This document shows, piece by piece, positions 47,217 to 57,172 of a stretch of 64,000 nt of DNA. The stretch comes from Sagittula stellata E-37 (lineage in GTDB: Bacteria > Pseudomonadota > Alphaproteobacteria > Rhodobacterales > Rhodobacteraceae), in contig NZ_CP155729.1 of assembly GCF_039724765.1 (NCBI RefSeq), forward strand, positions 2,799,501 through 2,863,500, written 5' to 3'. Each line of letters begins with the position of its first letter. The stretch's first letter is position 1. Below the pieces are notes generated by a model, which did no database searches, was not told the origin of the DNA, and was given only the letters and a program-made list of their open reading frames with translations. Both the position numbers and the translations under genes were made by a program.

Positions 47217-47244
47217 AGGTGCTGTCCTTTTGGGGACGGCACCT
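47217..47244 (+). terminator. Strong hairpin after the small exported gene
   Basis: AGGTGCTGTCC and GGACGGCACCT form an 11-bp stem with one G-U pair around TTTTGG, seven bases after the stop codon. No long T-tract follows (ACACGCTTTTCGG), so termination may be weak or Rho-assisted. Confidence 0.5.
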
Positions 47245-47350
47245 ACACGCTTTTCGGTTGCCCGCCTTCGACGGTTGATCCACGTCATTTCCCCGACGGG
47301 CCCGGCGATCTAAGACTTATCCCAGATCAATCTTTTGGAGGAAGTCTTCG

Positions 47351-47554
47351 ATGTTCGCGAAAAACATGGGTCAAACAGACAGGATCGTCCGCGCCGTTCT
47401 GGGCGTCGTCCTTCTGTTGCTTGCCTTCGCCGCGCTGAGCGGGGTGTGGGCTTGGGTCGCCGGGATCGTCGGCGTTGTGATGTTGGCCACCTCGGCCATG
47501 GGGTCCTGCCCGCCCTACAGCCTGCTCGGCATCAACACCTGCAAGACCAAGTAA
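47351..47554 (+). CDS. DUF2892 (YgaP-type) inner-membrane protein
   Basis: 67 residues: N-terminal MFAKNMGQTDRIVRAVLGVV, two closely spaced membrane helices and a C-terminal CPPYSLLGINTC with two cysteines. This is the standard form of DUF2892, often paired with rhodanese or sulfur-handling genes; none is adjacent here. GGAGGAAG precedes the ATG. Confidence 0.92.
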   Translation: MFAKNMGQTDRIVRAVLGVVLLLLAFAALSGVWAWVAGIVGVVMLATSAMGSCPPYSLLGINTCKTK

Positions 47555-47600
47555 AGTCCGGTTTGACGGGGCAAGGTGGCGGCGCCCTGCCCCGTGCGCT

Positions 47601-48647
47601 TCAGTACAGGCCGGTCCTGACCCGTTCATAGACCGGTTCCGGCGCGCCGTCGTTCGCGCCTCCGGGGTCTTTGTCCGGCGCTATGCTGGGCGGCAGGCTG
47701 GACGTGTCGCCTCCACCCGTCACGGAGCCCGACGTCGTGAACATCCGCGCGGTATCCGGCGCCACACCGGCCACCTCCATGATCCGGTCGCGCGCATCCT
47801 CGGCGATGCGTCGGCCCTCGGCTATCGCCACATCGGCGCGGTAAAGCTCCAGAAGTCCCATGGCGTTCAACAGATCCGCCTGCAACAGGACATCCGGCGG
47901 GTCCGAGGCTTCGCGTGCTTTTCGCATGAACTCCATCATGATCTCGATGGAGATCGCGACCACTTCCGTGTAACCGGGCACCGCTTCCTTCTTAGTGTGT
48001 GGCAGCAGGCCGCCGATGGTGCCCGGAAGCTGCGCGCCAAGCTTGTCCCACAGGCCCGATACCGGTTTGGGTTCCCACATCTTGCCGTGACGCGCATCGG
48101 GATGAACCGCGATGGTGCAGGTCGCGCCAAGCGCACGCGTCGCAGAGGCGGGAACGGGGTTGATCAAACCGCCATCCAGCAGCCAGTGGCCATCCAGTTC
48201 CGTCGGCGAGAAAACTCCCGGGATCGACGCAGACGCTCTAACAGCCCGCGCTAGGTTCCCCTTGCGCAGCCAGATCTCGCGCCCGGTGCTCATGTCCGTC
48301 GCAACGGCAAGGAAAGGGCGCGGCAGGTCCTCGATGTTCTCCGGAAGCTCCAGCTCTTCGATCAGGCGGGTGACGGCCTTGCCTTCGATCACGCCGCCGC
48401 GGTCCAGCCGGAAGTCGAGGAACTTCAGGAACTTGCCCTGCGTCAGACTGCGTGCCCAATCCTCAAGCGCGTCGAGCTTGCCACCCGCCCAGGCCGCGCC
48501 GACCACCGCACCCATGGAGCACCCGGCCACCACCTGCGGTTCGACGCCCATGTCCTCAAGCGCGCGCAGCACGCCGATGTGACACCATCCGCGTGCGCCG
48601 CCCGCCCCCAACGCCAGCCCGAGAACCGTCATCGTCGCCTCCGTCAT
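47601..48647 (-). CDS. Patatin-like phospholipase (RssA-type)
   Basis: 348 residues, cytosolic or membrane-associated serine acyl hydrolase. The oxyanion motif GAGGARGW, the nucleophile in AGCSMGAVVGA and the Asp of the dyad in LLDGGLINPVPA are all present. The C-terminal 100 residues are helical and end in a Gly/Ser/Pro-rich tail. The lipid substrate is unknown. GAGG lies seven bases before the ATG. Confidence 0.9.
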   Translation of the reverse strand: MTEATMTVLGLALGAGGARGWCHIGVLRALEDMGVEPQVVAGCSMGAVVGAAWAGGKLDALEDWARSLTQGKFLKFLDFRLDRGGVIEGKAVTRLIEELELPENIEDLPRPFLAVATDMSTGREIWLRKGNLARAVRASASIPGVFSPTELDGHWLLDGGLINPVPASATRALGATCTIAVHPDARHGKMWEPKPVSGLWDKLGAQLPGTIGGLLPHTKKEAVPGYTEVVAISIEIMMEFMRKAREASDPPDVLLQADLLNAMGLLELYRADVAIAEGRRIAEDARDRIMEVAGVAPDTARMFTTSGSVTGGGDTSSLPPSIAPDKDPGGANDGAPEPVYERVRTGLY

Positions 48648-48724
48648 GCCCGCGCCTCATGCAGCGCATCGTTCGGCCATACCACGTAGGGCGGAAATTC
48701 GTTCCGGCACGGTTTGCAGTGCGG

Positions 48725-51604
48725 CTATTCGGCGGCGACTTTCCGGGCTTCCAGCATCGGTTTCAGGTAACGCCCTGTATGGCTGCGCTCCACCTCGGCG
48801 ACCGTTTCGGGTGTGCCCACGGCCACGATCTCCCCACCGCCGTCACCGCCTTCCGGGCCGATGTCGATCAGCCAGTCGGCTGTCTTGATGACGTCGAGGT
48901 TGTGCTCGATCACCACGACCGAGTTCCCCTGATCCACCAGTTCGTGCAGCACCTCCAGGAGCTTGCGCACGTCTTCGAAATGCAGGCCGGTCGTAGGTTC
49001 GTCGAGGATATAAAGCGTGCGGCCCGTGGACCGTTTGGCCAGTTCCTTGGACAGCTTCACACGCTGTGCTTCGCCGCCCGAAAGAGTCGTCGCCTGCTGC
49101 CCAACCTTGATATAGCCGAGGCCCACGCGCATCAACGCATCCATCTTGTCGCGGATCGACGGCACGGCCTTGAAGAACACCTGCGCGTCTTCGACCGTCA
49201 TATCAAGAACGTCGGCTATGCTCTTGCCCTTGAACAGGATTTCCAGTGTTTCGCGGTTGTAGCGCTTGCCCTTGCAGGTCTCGCAGGTGACGTAGACGTC
49301 GGGCAGGAAGTGCATCTCGATCTTGATCACACCGTCGCCCTGACATGCCTCGCACCGCCCGCCCTTCACGTTGAACGAAAACCGCCCGGGTTTGTAACCA
49401 CGTGCCTTGGCCTCCGGCAGCCCGGCAAACCAGTCGCGGATCGGCGTGAAAGCCCCGGTATAAGTCGCGGGGTTCGAACGCGGCGTGCGTCCGATGGGCC
49501 GCTGGTCGATGTCGATAACCTTGTCGAGGTGTTCCAGCCCCTTGATTGTCTCGCAGGGCGCGGGCGTCTGGCGCGCGCCGTTCAGCGCCATGGAGGCAGA
49601 CTTGAACAGCGTTTCGATGGTCAGTGTCGACTTGCCGCCGCCAGAGACACCGGTGACGCACACGAACTTGCCGAGCGGAAACTCGGCAGTGACGTCCTTG
49701 AGGTTGTTGCCCGTTGCCTTCACGACCTTCAGCTTCTTCTTGTTGCCTTTCCGGCGTTCAGTCGGGACGGCAATCTCGCGCGCGCCGGACAGGTACTGGC
49801 CCGTCAGACTGGCGGGGTCGTTCTGCACTTCTTCGGGCGTGCCCTTGGCCACCACCTGCCCGCCGTGCACGCCGGCACCGGGGCCGATGTCGAAAACGTA
49901 GTCCGCCTCTCGGATCGCCTCTTCGTCGTGCTCCACCACGATCACAGTGTTGCCCTGGTCCCGCAGGTTCTTGAGCGTGTCGAGCAGGCGGGAGTTGTCG
50001 CGCTGGTGCAAGCCGATGGACGGCTCGTCGAGGACGTAGAGCACGCCCGTCAGACCGCTGCCGATCTGGCTGGCCAGACGGATCCGCTGGCTTTCGCCGC
50101 CCGACAGGGTCCCGGCATTGCGGCTGAGCGTGAGGTATTCGAGGCCCACATTGTTCAGGAAACCAAGACGCTCGCAAATCTCCTTCAGGATGGCGCCGGC
50201 GATTTCGTTCTTCTGCTGCGTCAGGTTCTCCGGCACCGTCCCGCACCAGTCAAAGGCCTGACGGATTGACATCTGCACCACCTGACCGACGTGCAGCAGG
50301 TGCGCCTTGTCGTCCGACGGCCCGATCTTCACGGCCAGCGCCTCTTCCCGCAGACGGTAGCCGCCGCAGGCGCCGCACGGACGGTTGTTCTGATACCGTT
50401 CGAACTCTTCGCGGACCCAGCTTGAATCGGTCTCGCGGTAGCGTCGTTCCATGTTGGGAATGACGCCTTCGAAGGTGCGGGTGACGTTGTAGATCCGACC
50501 GCCTTCGTCGTACCGGAACGCGATCTCCTCGTCGCCCGAACCGTGGAGGAATACCTGCTGCACATGCGCCGGAAGGTCCTTCCAGCGGGCGTTCTTGTCG
50601 AACTCGTAGTGCTTGGCGATGGCGTCGATGGTCTGCAGGAAGTACGGCGACTTGCCCTTGCGCCAGGGGGCCAGCGCCCCGTCCTTGATCTTCAGCGTCT
50701 GGTCCGGGACCACCAGCCGTTCATCGAAGAAAAGCTCCACGCCAAGACCGTCGCACTCCGGACAAGCGCCGAAAGGGGCGTTGAACGAGAACAGGCGCGG
50801 CTCGATCTCGGGGATGGTGAAACCGCTGACCGGGCAGGCGAAGTTCTCGCTGAACGTGATGCGCTCCGAGTCCCCTTCCTTCGGCGCGGTCTCAAGGATC
50901 GCGATGCCGTCGGCGAGGTCCAGCGCCGTGCGGAAGCTGTCGGCAAGCCGGGTCTGCATCCCGTCGCGGACCACCACGCGGTCCACCACCACGTCGATGT
51001 CGTGACGGAACTTCTTGTCGAGCGTCGGCGGTTCGTCCAGCTCATAGAAGGTGCCGTCCACCTTTACACGCTGGAAACCCTGCTTGCGCAGTTCGAGGAA
51101 CTCCTTGCGGTATTCCCCCTTCCTGTCGCGCACGATGGGCGCCAGAAGATAGGCGCGCGTTCCCTCTTCCATGCCCATGACGCGGTCGACCATGTCCTGC
51201 ACCTGCTGCGCCTCGATGGGCAGTCCGGTGGCGGGCGAATAGGGTGTGCCAACGCGCGCAAACAGCAGACGGAGGTAGTCGTAGATCTCGGTCACCGTAC
51301 CGACGGTGGAGCGCGGGTTTTTCGACGTGGTCTTCTGCTCGATGGAAATGGCCGGCGATAAACCGCTGATGTGGTCGACGTCGGGCTTTTCCATCATGTC
51401 GAGGAACTGCCGCGCATAGGCCGAGAGCGACTCGACATAGCGCCTCTGACCTTCGGCATAGATGGTGTCGAAGGCGAGCGATGACTTGCCCGATCCACTC
51501 AGGCCGGTGATGACAACCAGCTGATCCCGCGGAATATCCACGTCGATCGATTTGAGGTTGTGCTCGCGCGCGCCACGCACCTCGATCTGCTTCAGCTCAG
51601 GCAT
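48725..51604 (-). CDS. uvrA: Excinuclease ABC subunit A
   Basis: Damage-recognition ATPase of nucleotide excision repair. 959 residues, the usual length. Two ABC modules: Walker [13 protein letters not shown] near the start and [14 protein letters not shown] in the second half, with signatures [15 protein letters not shown] and [15 protein letters not shown]. Zinc fingers are CPVSGF...CPECDGLG and CEACQGDG...CETCKGKR. It has a LexA-type box 69 bases upstream of its start, so it is probably SOS-induced. ssb, often divergent from uvrA, is not next to it. Confidence 0.97.
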   Translation of the reverse strand: MPELKQIEVRGAREHNLKSIDVDIPRDQLVVITGLSGSGKSSLAFDTIYAEGQRRYVESLSAYARQFLDMMEKPDVDHISGLSPAISIEQKTTSKNPRSTVGTVTEIYDYLRLLFARVGTPYSPATGLPIEAQQVQDMVDRVMGMEEGTRAYLLAPIVRDRKGEYRKEFLELRKQGFQRVKVDGTFYELDEPPTLDKKFRHDIDVVVDRVVVRDGMQTRLADSFRTALDLADGIAILETAPKEGDSERITFSENFACPVSGFTIPEIEPRLFSFNAPFGACPECDGLGVELFFDERLVVPDQTLKIKDGALAPWRKGKSPYFLQTIDAIAKHYEFDKNARWKDLPAHVQQVFLHGSGDEEIAFRYDEGGRIYNVTRTFEGVIPNMERRYRETDSSWVREEFERYQNNRPCGACGGYRLREEALAVKIGPSDDKAHLLHVGQVVQMSIRQAFDWCGTVPENLTQQKNEIAGAILKEICERLGFLNNVGLEYLTLSRNAGTLSGGESQRIRLASQIGSGLTGVLYVLDEPSIGLHQRDNSRLLDTLKNLRDQGNTVIVVEHDEEAIREADYVFDIGPGAGVHGGQVVAKGTPEEVQNDPASLTGQYLSGAREIAVPTERRKGNKKKLKVVKATGNNLKDVTAEFPLGKFVCVTGVSGGGKSTLTIETLFKSASMALNGARQTPAPCETIKGLEHLDKVIDIDQRPIGRTPRSNPATYTGAFTPIRDWFAGLPEAKARGYKPGRFSFNVKGGRCEACQGDGVIKIEMHFLPDVYVTCETCKGKRYNRETLEILFKGKSIADVLDMTVEDAQVFFKAVPSIRDKMDALMRVGLGYIKVGQQATTLSGGEAQRVKLSKELAKRSTGRTLYILDEPTTGLHFEDVRKLLEVLHELVDQGNSVVVIEHNLDVIKTADWLIDIGPEGGDGGGEIVAVGTPETVAEVERSHTGRYLKPMLEARKVAAE

Positions 51605-51673
51605 GGGGACTCCCCGGGTCGATTAACGTTTTAGACATAGTTGAAACATGTGCCCGGGCCAATCGGAAAATGA

Positions 51674-51688
51674 GAACATTAGCCGAAC
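51674..51688 (-). promoter_or_regulatory. LexA (SOS) box upstream of uvrA
   Basis: GAAC-ATTAGCC-GAAC on the plus strand, that is GTTC-N7-GTTC toward uvrA. This direct-repeat form is the established LexA site of alphaproteobacteria, and the position fits repression of uvrA. Confidence 0.85.
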
Positions 51689-51949
51689 ATCAACAATCCG
51701 CCGGGATTCTGACTGCACGCAAGAGTTCGTGACCACAGGCGCATGGGGTTCGCCGAAAATAAATGCAGTCCTTTAACGCGGCACGGCCCGGCCCGGGCAA
51801 ACGGCGGTCGCCTCGTGATCGCCCTGTTACGGCGGAACGTATTCTGCTCGGGCCGGCAAACGCGGAGGTCCAAGCTTGCCTCCACGGCGATGAATTCAGG
51901 CCGTTGTCATTTTTCCGGCCACATCCGGTGGGTGACTTCTCTGGCTGCA

Positions 51950-51984
51950 AGAAGGAAGCCCGCGTCCGTCTGTCGGGCGCGGGC
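51950..51984 (-). terminator. Probable terminator of the agl operon
   Basis: On the minus strand GCCCGCG and CGCGGGC form a 7-bp GC stem followed by TTCCTTCTT. It lies about 60 bases beyond the aglK stop, after a first long stem-loop. Confidence 0.5.
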
Positions 51985-51987
51985 GTA

Positions 51988-52044
51988 GATCCGGTATCCC
52001 GGGATCATGCGGTGCGCGGCGCTTCCGAACCGCGCTACCGGATC
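51988..52044 (-). other. Long stem-loop directly after aglK
   Basis: GATCCGGTA at 51988-51996 and TACCGGATC at 52036-52044 are perfect 9-base arms; the right arm abuts the aglK stop codon. It probably protects the 3' end of the message. Confidence 0.5.
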
Positions 52045-53133
52045 TTAGCGATACAACAGCGACACGCCGTCCGCGAAAAGGTGGACCTTTTCCGGCACCG
52101 CCGTCAGCGGCACGGTCTGGCCCCGCATACCGGTGTGAATACCCGGCAACTTCGCGATGACCGGATCCTCGCCCTTCTCCGCCACGAAGTACAGCAGAGT
52201 GACCTCGCCGAGGGCTTCGGTGATCGCCACCTCGCCCGAAAAGACGGCCTCTCCCGTGGTCTGGGTGAAGTCCTCCGGCCGGATACCGACCTTGACCTTC
52301 AACCCCATGTCGGCGTCCTTCGTCGGCACGTTCGACACAGCGGTTCCGCCGCCTGCAAGGCGCACGGTGGTTTGCGCGCCTGTGGCGATCACTTCGCCCG
52401 GCAACAGGTTCATCGAAGGGGAGCCGATGAACTGCGCCACGAACTCGCCGTTGGGCCGTTCGTAAAGCTCAAGCGGCGTGCCGACCTGCGCGATGCCCTT
52501 GTTGGCCAACACAACGATGCGCGAGGCGAGTGTCATCGCCTCCACCTGGTCGTGGGTCACGTAGATCATCGTGCGGTCAGGCATCGATTCCTTGAGCTGG
52601 GCGATCTCGATCCGGGTGGCGACCCGCAGCGCGGCATCGAGGTTCGACAGGGGTTCGTCAAACAGGAAGACCTTGGGATCGCGCACGATGGAGCGCCCGA
52701 TGGCCACCCGCTGTCGCTGCCCGCCCGACAGCGCCTTGGGCAGGCGGTCGAGATAGGGCTCCAGCTGCAACATCTTCGCGGCGCGGTTCACAGCCTCGTC
52801 GATCTCGGCCGGGGTCTTCTTCGCCAGCTTCAGCGCGAAGGCCATGTTGTCGCGCACCGTCATGTGCGGATAAAGCGCGTAGGACTGGAACACCATGGCG
52901 ATACCACGCTGCGCGGGCGGAACGTCGTTGACCACCTGCCCGTCGATTTCCAGCGTTCCGCCGGTGATCTTCTCCAGCCCCGCGATCATTCTGAGCAGCG
53001 TCGACTTCCCGCAGCCCGAAGGCCCGACGAACACGATCAGCTCGCCGGCCTCGATATCGAGATTGATATCGTTCAGCACGTTGACCGTGCCGCCATACGT
53101 CTTTTCGACGTCCCTGAGTTTCAGTCCGGCCAT
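52045..53133 (-). CDS. aglK: Alpha-glucoside ABC transporter ATP-binding protein
   Basis: MalK/UgpC-type ATPase, 362 residues, that drives glucoside uptake from the cytosolic side. Walker A GPSGCGKSTLLRMI, signature LSGGQRQRVAIGRSI, Walker B VFLFDEPLSNLDA, and a C-terminal TOBE/regulatory domain (from about 240; KVKVGIRPEDF). It is the last gene of aglEFGAK and lies 21 bases after aglA, the same order as in Sinorhizobium. Confidence 0.93.
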   Translation of the reverse strand: MAGLKLRDVEKTYGGTVNVLNDINLDIEAGELIVFVGPSGCGKSTLLRMIAGLEKITGGTLEIDGQVVNDVPPAQRGIAMVFQSYALYPHMTVRDNMAFALKLAKKTPAEIDEAVNRAAKMLQLEPYLDRLPKALSGGQRQRVAIGRSIVRDPKVFLFDEPLSNLDAALRVATRIEIAQLKESMPDRTMIYVTHDQVEAMTLASRIVVLANKGIAQVGTPLELYERPNGEFVAQFIGSPSMNLLPGEVIATGAQTTVRLAGGGTAVSNVPTKDADMGLKVKVGIRPEDFTQTTGEAVFSGEVAITEALGEVTLLYFVAEKGEDPVIAKLPGIHTGMRGQTVPLTAVPEKVHLFADGVSLLYR

Positions 53134-53154
53134 GCCCCTCCCCCTTCTATCGCG

Positions 53155-54789
53155 TCAGTGCGTATTGCGCAGTGCAAGCGCAGGTTGCCACGGACCAAGA
53201 TGCAGTTTGCCGTCCGGTCCCGGTGCGGCGCTGCCCAGTTCCTGCCCGATCTGGAACCAGGTGCCTTCCGGCATGTCGATGTTCGCCGGTTCGCCCGACA
53301 GGTTGATCGCCACGAAAATCTCTTCGTCGTCGCTCTTGCGGAAGAAGTGCACGACCGTCCCGGTGTGATCCATGCCGTAGTGTTCGCCCTTCTTCAGCGC
53401 CACGTGGCTGTGACGGAAGGCGATGGCCCTGCGATAGTGGTGCAGAAGCGCGCCCGGATCGTCCTCCTGCGCGGACACGGCGGCACGGATGTGTTCGAAG
53501 CTGACCGGCAACCACGGATGCGAGTCGGAGAACCCGCCGTTCACCGCCTGCGCGTCCCAGACCATCGGCGTGCGGCACCCATCGCGGCCCTTGAACTCTG
53601 GCCACATCGCGATGCCGTAGGGGTCCTGCAAGTCTTCGTAGGCCACGTCTGCTTCGTGCAGGCCCAATTCTTCGCCCTGGTAGATGCAGACCGACCCCCG
53701 CAGGCACATCTGCAAGGTCGTCAGCGCACGCAAGGCCGCCGGCGGCAGATTCCAGCGCGAGGCATGGCGCACCACGTCGTGGTTGGAATAGGCCCAGCAG
53801 GGCCAGCCGCCATTCGCGCGCTCGTCCACGTCGTTCATCACCTGCACGACACGCTCGGCCGAGGGGTAGGTGTTCGACAGGAATTCGAAGGAATAGCACA
53901 TGTGCACGCGCTTGGTGCCGCGCGTGTATTCGCCCATGATCTCCAGCCCGCGCTGCGCGTCGCCGACCTCACCCACGGCGGTCTTGCCTTCGTATTCGTC
54001 CAGCAGGGCGCGGAACCGTTCGAGGAAGGCGATGTTCTCGGGACGGTTTTTCGAATAGATATGCTCCTGGTGATTGTAGGGGTTCACCTTCGGCGCGATG
54101 GAATCGTCGCGGCGTTCCGGCGGCAGGGGCGGGTTGGAGCGCAGCTCCTGATCGTGGACGTAGAAGTTGATCGTATCGAGGCGGAACCCGTCCACCCCCC
54201 GGTCGAGCCAGAACCGCACAACCTCCAGCAAGGCGTCCTGCACTTCGGGGCAGTGGAAGTTGAGGTCCGGCTGCGAGGTCAGGAAGTTGTGCAGGTAGTA
54301 CTGTTCTCGTGTGGTGTCCCACTGCCAGGCCGAGCCGCCGAAAATCGACAGCCAGTTGTTCGGCGGTGTGCCATCGGGTTGCGGATCGGACCAAACGTAC
54401 CAGTCGGATTTCGCATTGGTGCGCGACGACCGGCTTTCGACGAACCACGGGTGCAGGTCCGAGGTGTGCGAAAGCACCAGATCGATCATCACCTTGATGC
54501 CGTGCAGATGTGCCGTCTCGACCATCGTGTCGAAATCCGAGAGCGAGCCGAACATCGGATCGACGTCGCAGTAATCGCTGACGTCGTAGCCGAAGTCCTT
54601 CATCGGAGAGGTGAAGAACGGCGAGATCCAGATCGCGTCCACGCCAAGGCTCGCGACGTGCCAGAGGCGCGCCGTGATGCCGTTGAGGTCGCCGATCCCG
54701 TCGCCGTTGGAATCCTGGTAGCTGCGCGGATAGATCTGATAGATCACTCCGCCGCGCCACCAGTCCTTGTCGATGCTCGAGTCTGTCAT
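53155..54789 (-). CDS. aglA: Alpha-glucosidase (GH13)
   Basis: Hydrolyses imported alpha-glucosides (such as sucrose, maltose or trehalose) to glucose in the cytosol; no signal peptide. 544 residues with the GH13 barrel: YQIYPRSYQDSNGDGIGDL at the start, region I DLVLSHTSD, nucleophile Asp in DGFRLDTINF, acid/base Glu in AVGEVGDAQ and final His-Asp in YSNHDVVRH. The QIYPRSF-like start and GIGDLNGI are oligo-1,6-glucosidase/alpha-glucosidase features. The ATG at 54789 follows AAGGGA. Confidence 0.94.
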   Translation of the reverse strand: MTDSSIDKDWWRGGVIYQIYPRSYQDSNGDGIGDLNGITARLWHVASLGVDAIWISPFFTSPMKDFGYDVSDYCDVDPMFGSLSDFDTMVETAHLHGIKVMIDLVLSHTSDLHPWFVESRSSRTNAKSDWYVWSDPQPDGTPPNNWLSIFGGSAWQWDTTREQYYLHNFLTSQPDLNFHCPEVQDALLEVVRFWLDRGVDGFRLDTINFYVHDQELRSNPPLPPERRDDSIAPKVNPYNHQEHIYSKNRPENIAFLERFRALLDEYEGKTAVGEVGDAQRGLEIMGEYTRGTKRVHMCYSFEFLSNTYPSAERVVQVMNDVDERANGGWPCWAYSNHDVVRHASRWNLPPAALRALTTLQMCLRGSVCIYQGEELGLHEADVAYEDLQDPYGIAMWPEFKGRDGCRTPMVWDAQAVNGGFSDSHPWLPVSFEHIRAAVSAQEDDPGALLHHYRRAIAFRHSHVALKKGEHYGMDHTGTVVHFFRKSDDEEIFVAINLSGEPANIDMPEGTWFQIGQELGSAAPGPDGKLHLGPWQPALALRNTH

Positions 54790-54883
54790 TTTTTTTCCCT
54801 TGTAGGCCCGGACGAGGTCCGGGACCCTTTCTTGGCCGGCCCGGAGCCGGGGCCCCGGTCCATGTCCCGGGGCGGTTTTCAAT

Positions 54884-56035
54884 TCACTTCACGGAGCCCG
54901 CCAGAAGGCCGCGCACCAGGTATCGCTGCATGGCGAAGAACACGACCAGCGGTACGGCGATGCTGACGAAGGCCGCGGTGGCGAGGATTTCCCAGTTGCC
55001 GCCACGGGTTCCCAGCAGCTCGACGATCTGGTTGGTCATCACAGTGGTCTGGCCCGTGGCGTCGATCAGGAAGACCTTTGCCACCAGCAGGTCGTTCCAT
55101 GTCCAGAGGAACTGGAAGATCGCAAAGCTTGCCAGTGCCGGGTAGCTCAGCGGCAGGATGATCTTGGTGAAGATCTGGAAATCCGTCGCCCCGTCGACGC
55201 GCGCATTCTCGATGATGTCGCGCGGCAGCCCAGCCATGTAGTTTCTGAGCAGGTAGATGGCGAGTGGCAGGCCGAAGGCCGTGTGCGCCAGCCATGTGCC
55301 CAGGTAGCCCTTCCCGATCCCGATTTGCAGGTGCAGCTTCAACAGCGGGATCAGCGCCAGTTGCAGCGGCACGACCAGCAGCCCCACCACGAAGGCGATC
55401 AGCAGCGCGCGGCCCGGGAAATCCATCCATGCCAGCGCGTAGGCCGCAAAGGCCGCCACCACGATCGGGATGATCGTCGCCGGGATCGTGACCGTCAGCG
55501 TGTTGAAGAAGGCTTTGGCCATGCTGTCGGTCGCGTTGCCGGAGGTCAGCACCTGGCGGTAATTGTCGAGTGTGAATTCCGGCGGAACGAGCGCGGTGAC
55601 GAACAGTCGCTCGCCCCGGCGGCCTTCCATCGCAACCCCGCTTTCGACGCGGTAGTCGCCGTTCTTCGCCAGCGTGATGCGCATCTCGTCATCCTCAACC
55701 GTGTCCCCCGGCTCATAGGCGGCCACATCGCGCGAGGACGTACCCCAGGCCGAAATGCCCAGCCGGTCACGCCCCTCTTCATCGAAGAGATTGCCCGAAA
55801 TGACGTAGAGGTCGCCCTCCTGCACCTGGTCTTCAGGCGCCTTGGTGCGAAGCACGAGGTTCTGCTCCGCGGCGAAGGGCGCCTTCCACCAGCCGGTGGT
55901 CGCGATCTGGTCCGCCGTCCGGAAGGACGAGACGAACAGCCCCACCGTCGGAAAGAGCCAGAGCGCCACGATCACCACGACCGAGATGTTCACCGCCCAT
56001 GTCAGCGACGACTTGTGTCCTGCGATATTGTCCAT
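54884..56035 (-). CDS. aglG: Alpha-glucoside ABC transporter permease
   Basis: Inner-membrane permease of the MalG type, 383 residues. One N-terminal helix, then a periplasmic insert of about 110 residues (40-150) characteristic of AglG, then five helices. The EAA loop is NARVDGATDFQIFTKIILPL. It lies 94 bases upstream of aglA and 43 bases after aglF. Confidence 0.93.
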   Translation of the reverse strand: MDNIAGHKSSLTWAVNISVVVIVALWLFPTVGLFVSSFRTADQIATTGWWKAPFAAEQNLVLRTKAPEDQVQEGDLYVISGNLFDEEGRDRLGISAWGTSSRDVAAYEPGDTVEDDEMRITLAKNGDYRVESGVAMEGRRGERLFVTALVPPEFTLDNYRQVLTSGNATDSMAKAFFNTLTVTIPATIIPIVVAAFAAYALAWMDFPGRALLIAFVVGLLVVPLQLALIPLLKLHLQIGIGKGYLGTWLAHTAFGLPLAIYLLRNYMAGLPRDIIENARVDGATDFQIFTKIILPLSYPALASFAIFQFLWTWNDLLVAKVFLIDATGQTTVMTNQIVELLGTRGGNWEILATAAFVSIAVPLVVFFAMQRYLVRGLLAGSVK

Positions 56036-56078
56036 AACGAGCCCCCGCCCCCTTATCCCTGCACGACCGACCGGCCGG

Positions 56079-57080
56079 TCATCGCATTTCCCGACGCGCC
56101 TGCACCACGTTCCACACGAGGATCGGCGTCACGAGGACCATGATGATGATGGCCGATGCGGAGCCGACGCCCCAGTCGTTGGCCCTGAACAGCTTGTCGA
56201 ACATGTAGTTGGCCAGGACCTGTGTACCCCACTGGCCGTTGGTCATGGCAAAGACGATGTCAAAGATCTTGAGCACCACCAGGGTGATCGTCGTCCAGAC
56301 GACCATGATCGTCGGATAGATCTGCGGCACCTTGATCTTGAAGAAGATCTGGAAGGGACCGGCGCCGTCGACGATGGCGGCTTCGACGGTCTCTTCTGGG
56401 ATGCCACGCAGGGCGGCCGACAGGATCACCATGGCAAAGCCGGTCTGGATCCAGATCAGCACCACCATCAGGAAGAAGTTGTTCCACAGCGGGATCGTCA
56501 GCCACTGCTGCGGCTCTCCGCCGGTGAAGAACACGTAAATGGCGTTCAGCACGCCGATCTGCTCGGTGCCCGGCGGGCGGGCGTCGTAGACCAGTTTCCA
56601 GATAACCGACGCGCCGACAAAGGAGATCGCCATGGGCATGAAGATCAGCGACTTCGCAACGTTGCCCCAGCGCAGCCGGTCGGTCAGTTGCGCCACGATC
56701 AGCCCGAAAGCGGTCGACAAGGCGGGCACCACGACCAGCCAGAGCATATTGTTGCGCATCGCCTCCCAGAACTTCGCCTCGGAGAACATCTGAGAGTAGT
56801 TGTCGAAACCCGCCCATGCGCCCCCCATGCGCCGGTCGGTCAGCGAAAGGCGCAGCGTCTCCAGAACCGGATAGGCCAAGTAGAGCGTCAGCGCGAAGAG
56901 CGCCGGGAACAGGAAAAGCCACGGCCGTATCATGCTGGCGCGGTTGATGTTGCGCCCCGCGTTGGGGCCTTTCGCCGGAAACAGAACCTTGTCCAGGATC
57001 TGGTTCGAGGCCCAGAAATAGGCGAGGCAGGCACCCACCCCGATCACGATCGTCAAGAGACCCTGTAGCGCCGGATGCAT
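56079..57080 (-). CDS. aglF: Alpha-glucoside ABC transporter permease
   Basis: Inner-membrane permease of the MalF type, 333 residues with about seven hydrophobic helices and the EAA loop EAAIVDGAGPFQIFFKIKVP. The first helix (LLTIVIGVGACLAYFWASNQ) and the HPALQG start are typical of AglF. It partners AglG. Confidence 0.93.
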   Translation of the reverse strand: MHPALQGLLTIVIGVGACLAYFWASNQILDKVLFPAKGPNAGRNINRASMIRPWLFLFPALFALTLYLAYPVLETLRLSLTDRRMGGAWAGFDNYSQMFSEAKFWEAMRNNMLWLVVVPALSTAFGLIVAQLTDRLRWGNVAKSLIFMPMAISFVGASVIWKLVYDARPPGTEQIGVLNAIYVFFTGGEPQQWLTIPLWNNFFLMVVLIWIQTGFAMVILSAALRGIPEETVEAAIVDGAGPFQIFFKIKVPQIYPTIMVVWTTITLVVLKIFDIVFAMTNGQWGTQVLANYMFDKLFRANDWGVGSASAIIIMVLVTPILVWNVVQARREMR

Positions 57081-57172
57081 CGGCCCTTCTCCCCCGCTGT
57101 ATGAAACCCCGCCCCGGAAACGGCCCCACGCAAGGGGACCGCATCTGTCCGGAGCGGACTATGGTAAGGCGC

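Larger units (their letters stand above)
51605..52044. other. 440-base stretch between uvrA and aglK
   Basis: Holds the uvrA promoter with its LexA box on the right-hand side of the uvrA start and, at the far end, two hairpins that close the agl operon. No coding frame is credible on either strand. Confidence 0.6.

Noticed and set aside
51763..54966. 1067-codon open frame on the plus strand across aglK and aglA
   Set aside because: Antisense to two well-supported genes; composition rich in Arg, His and Ala with no motif.
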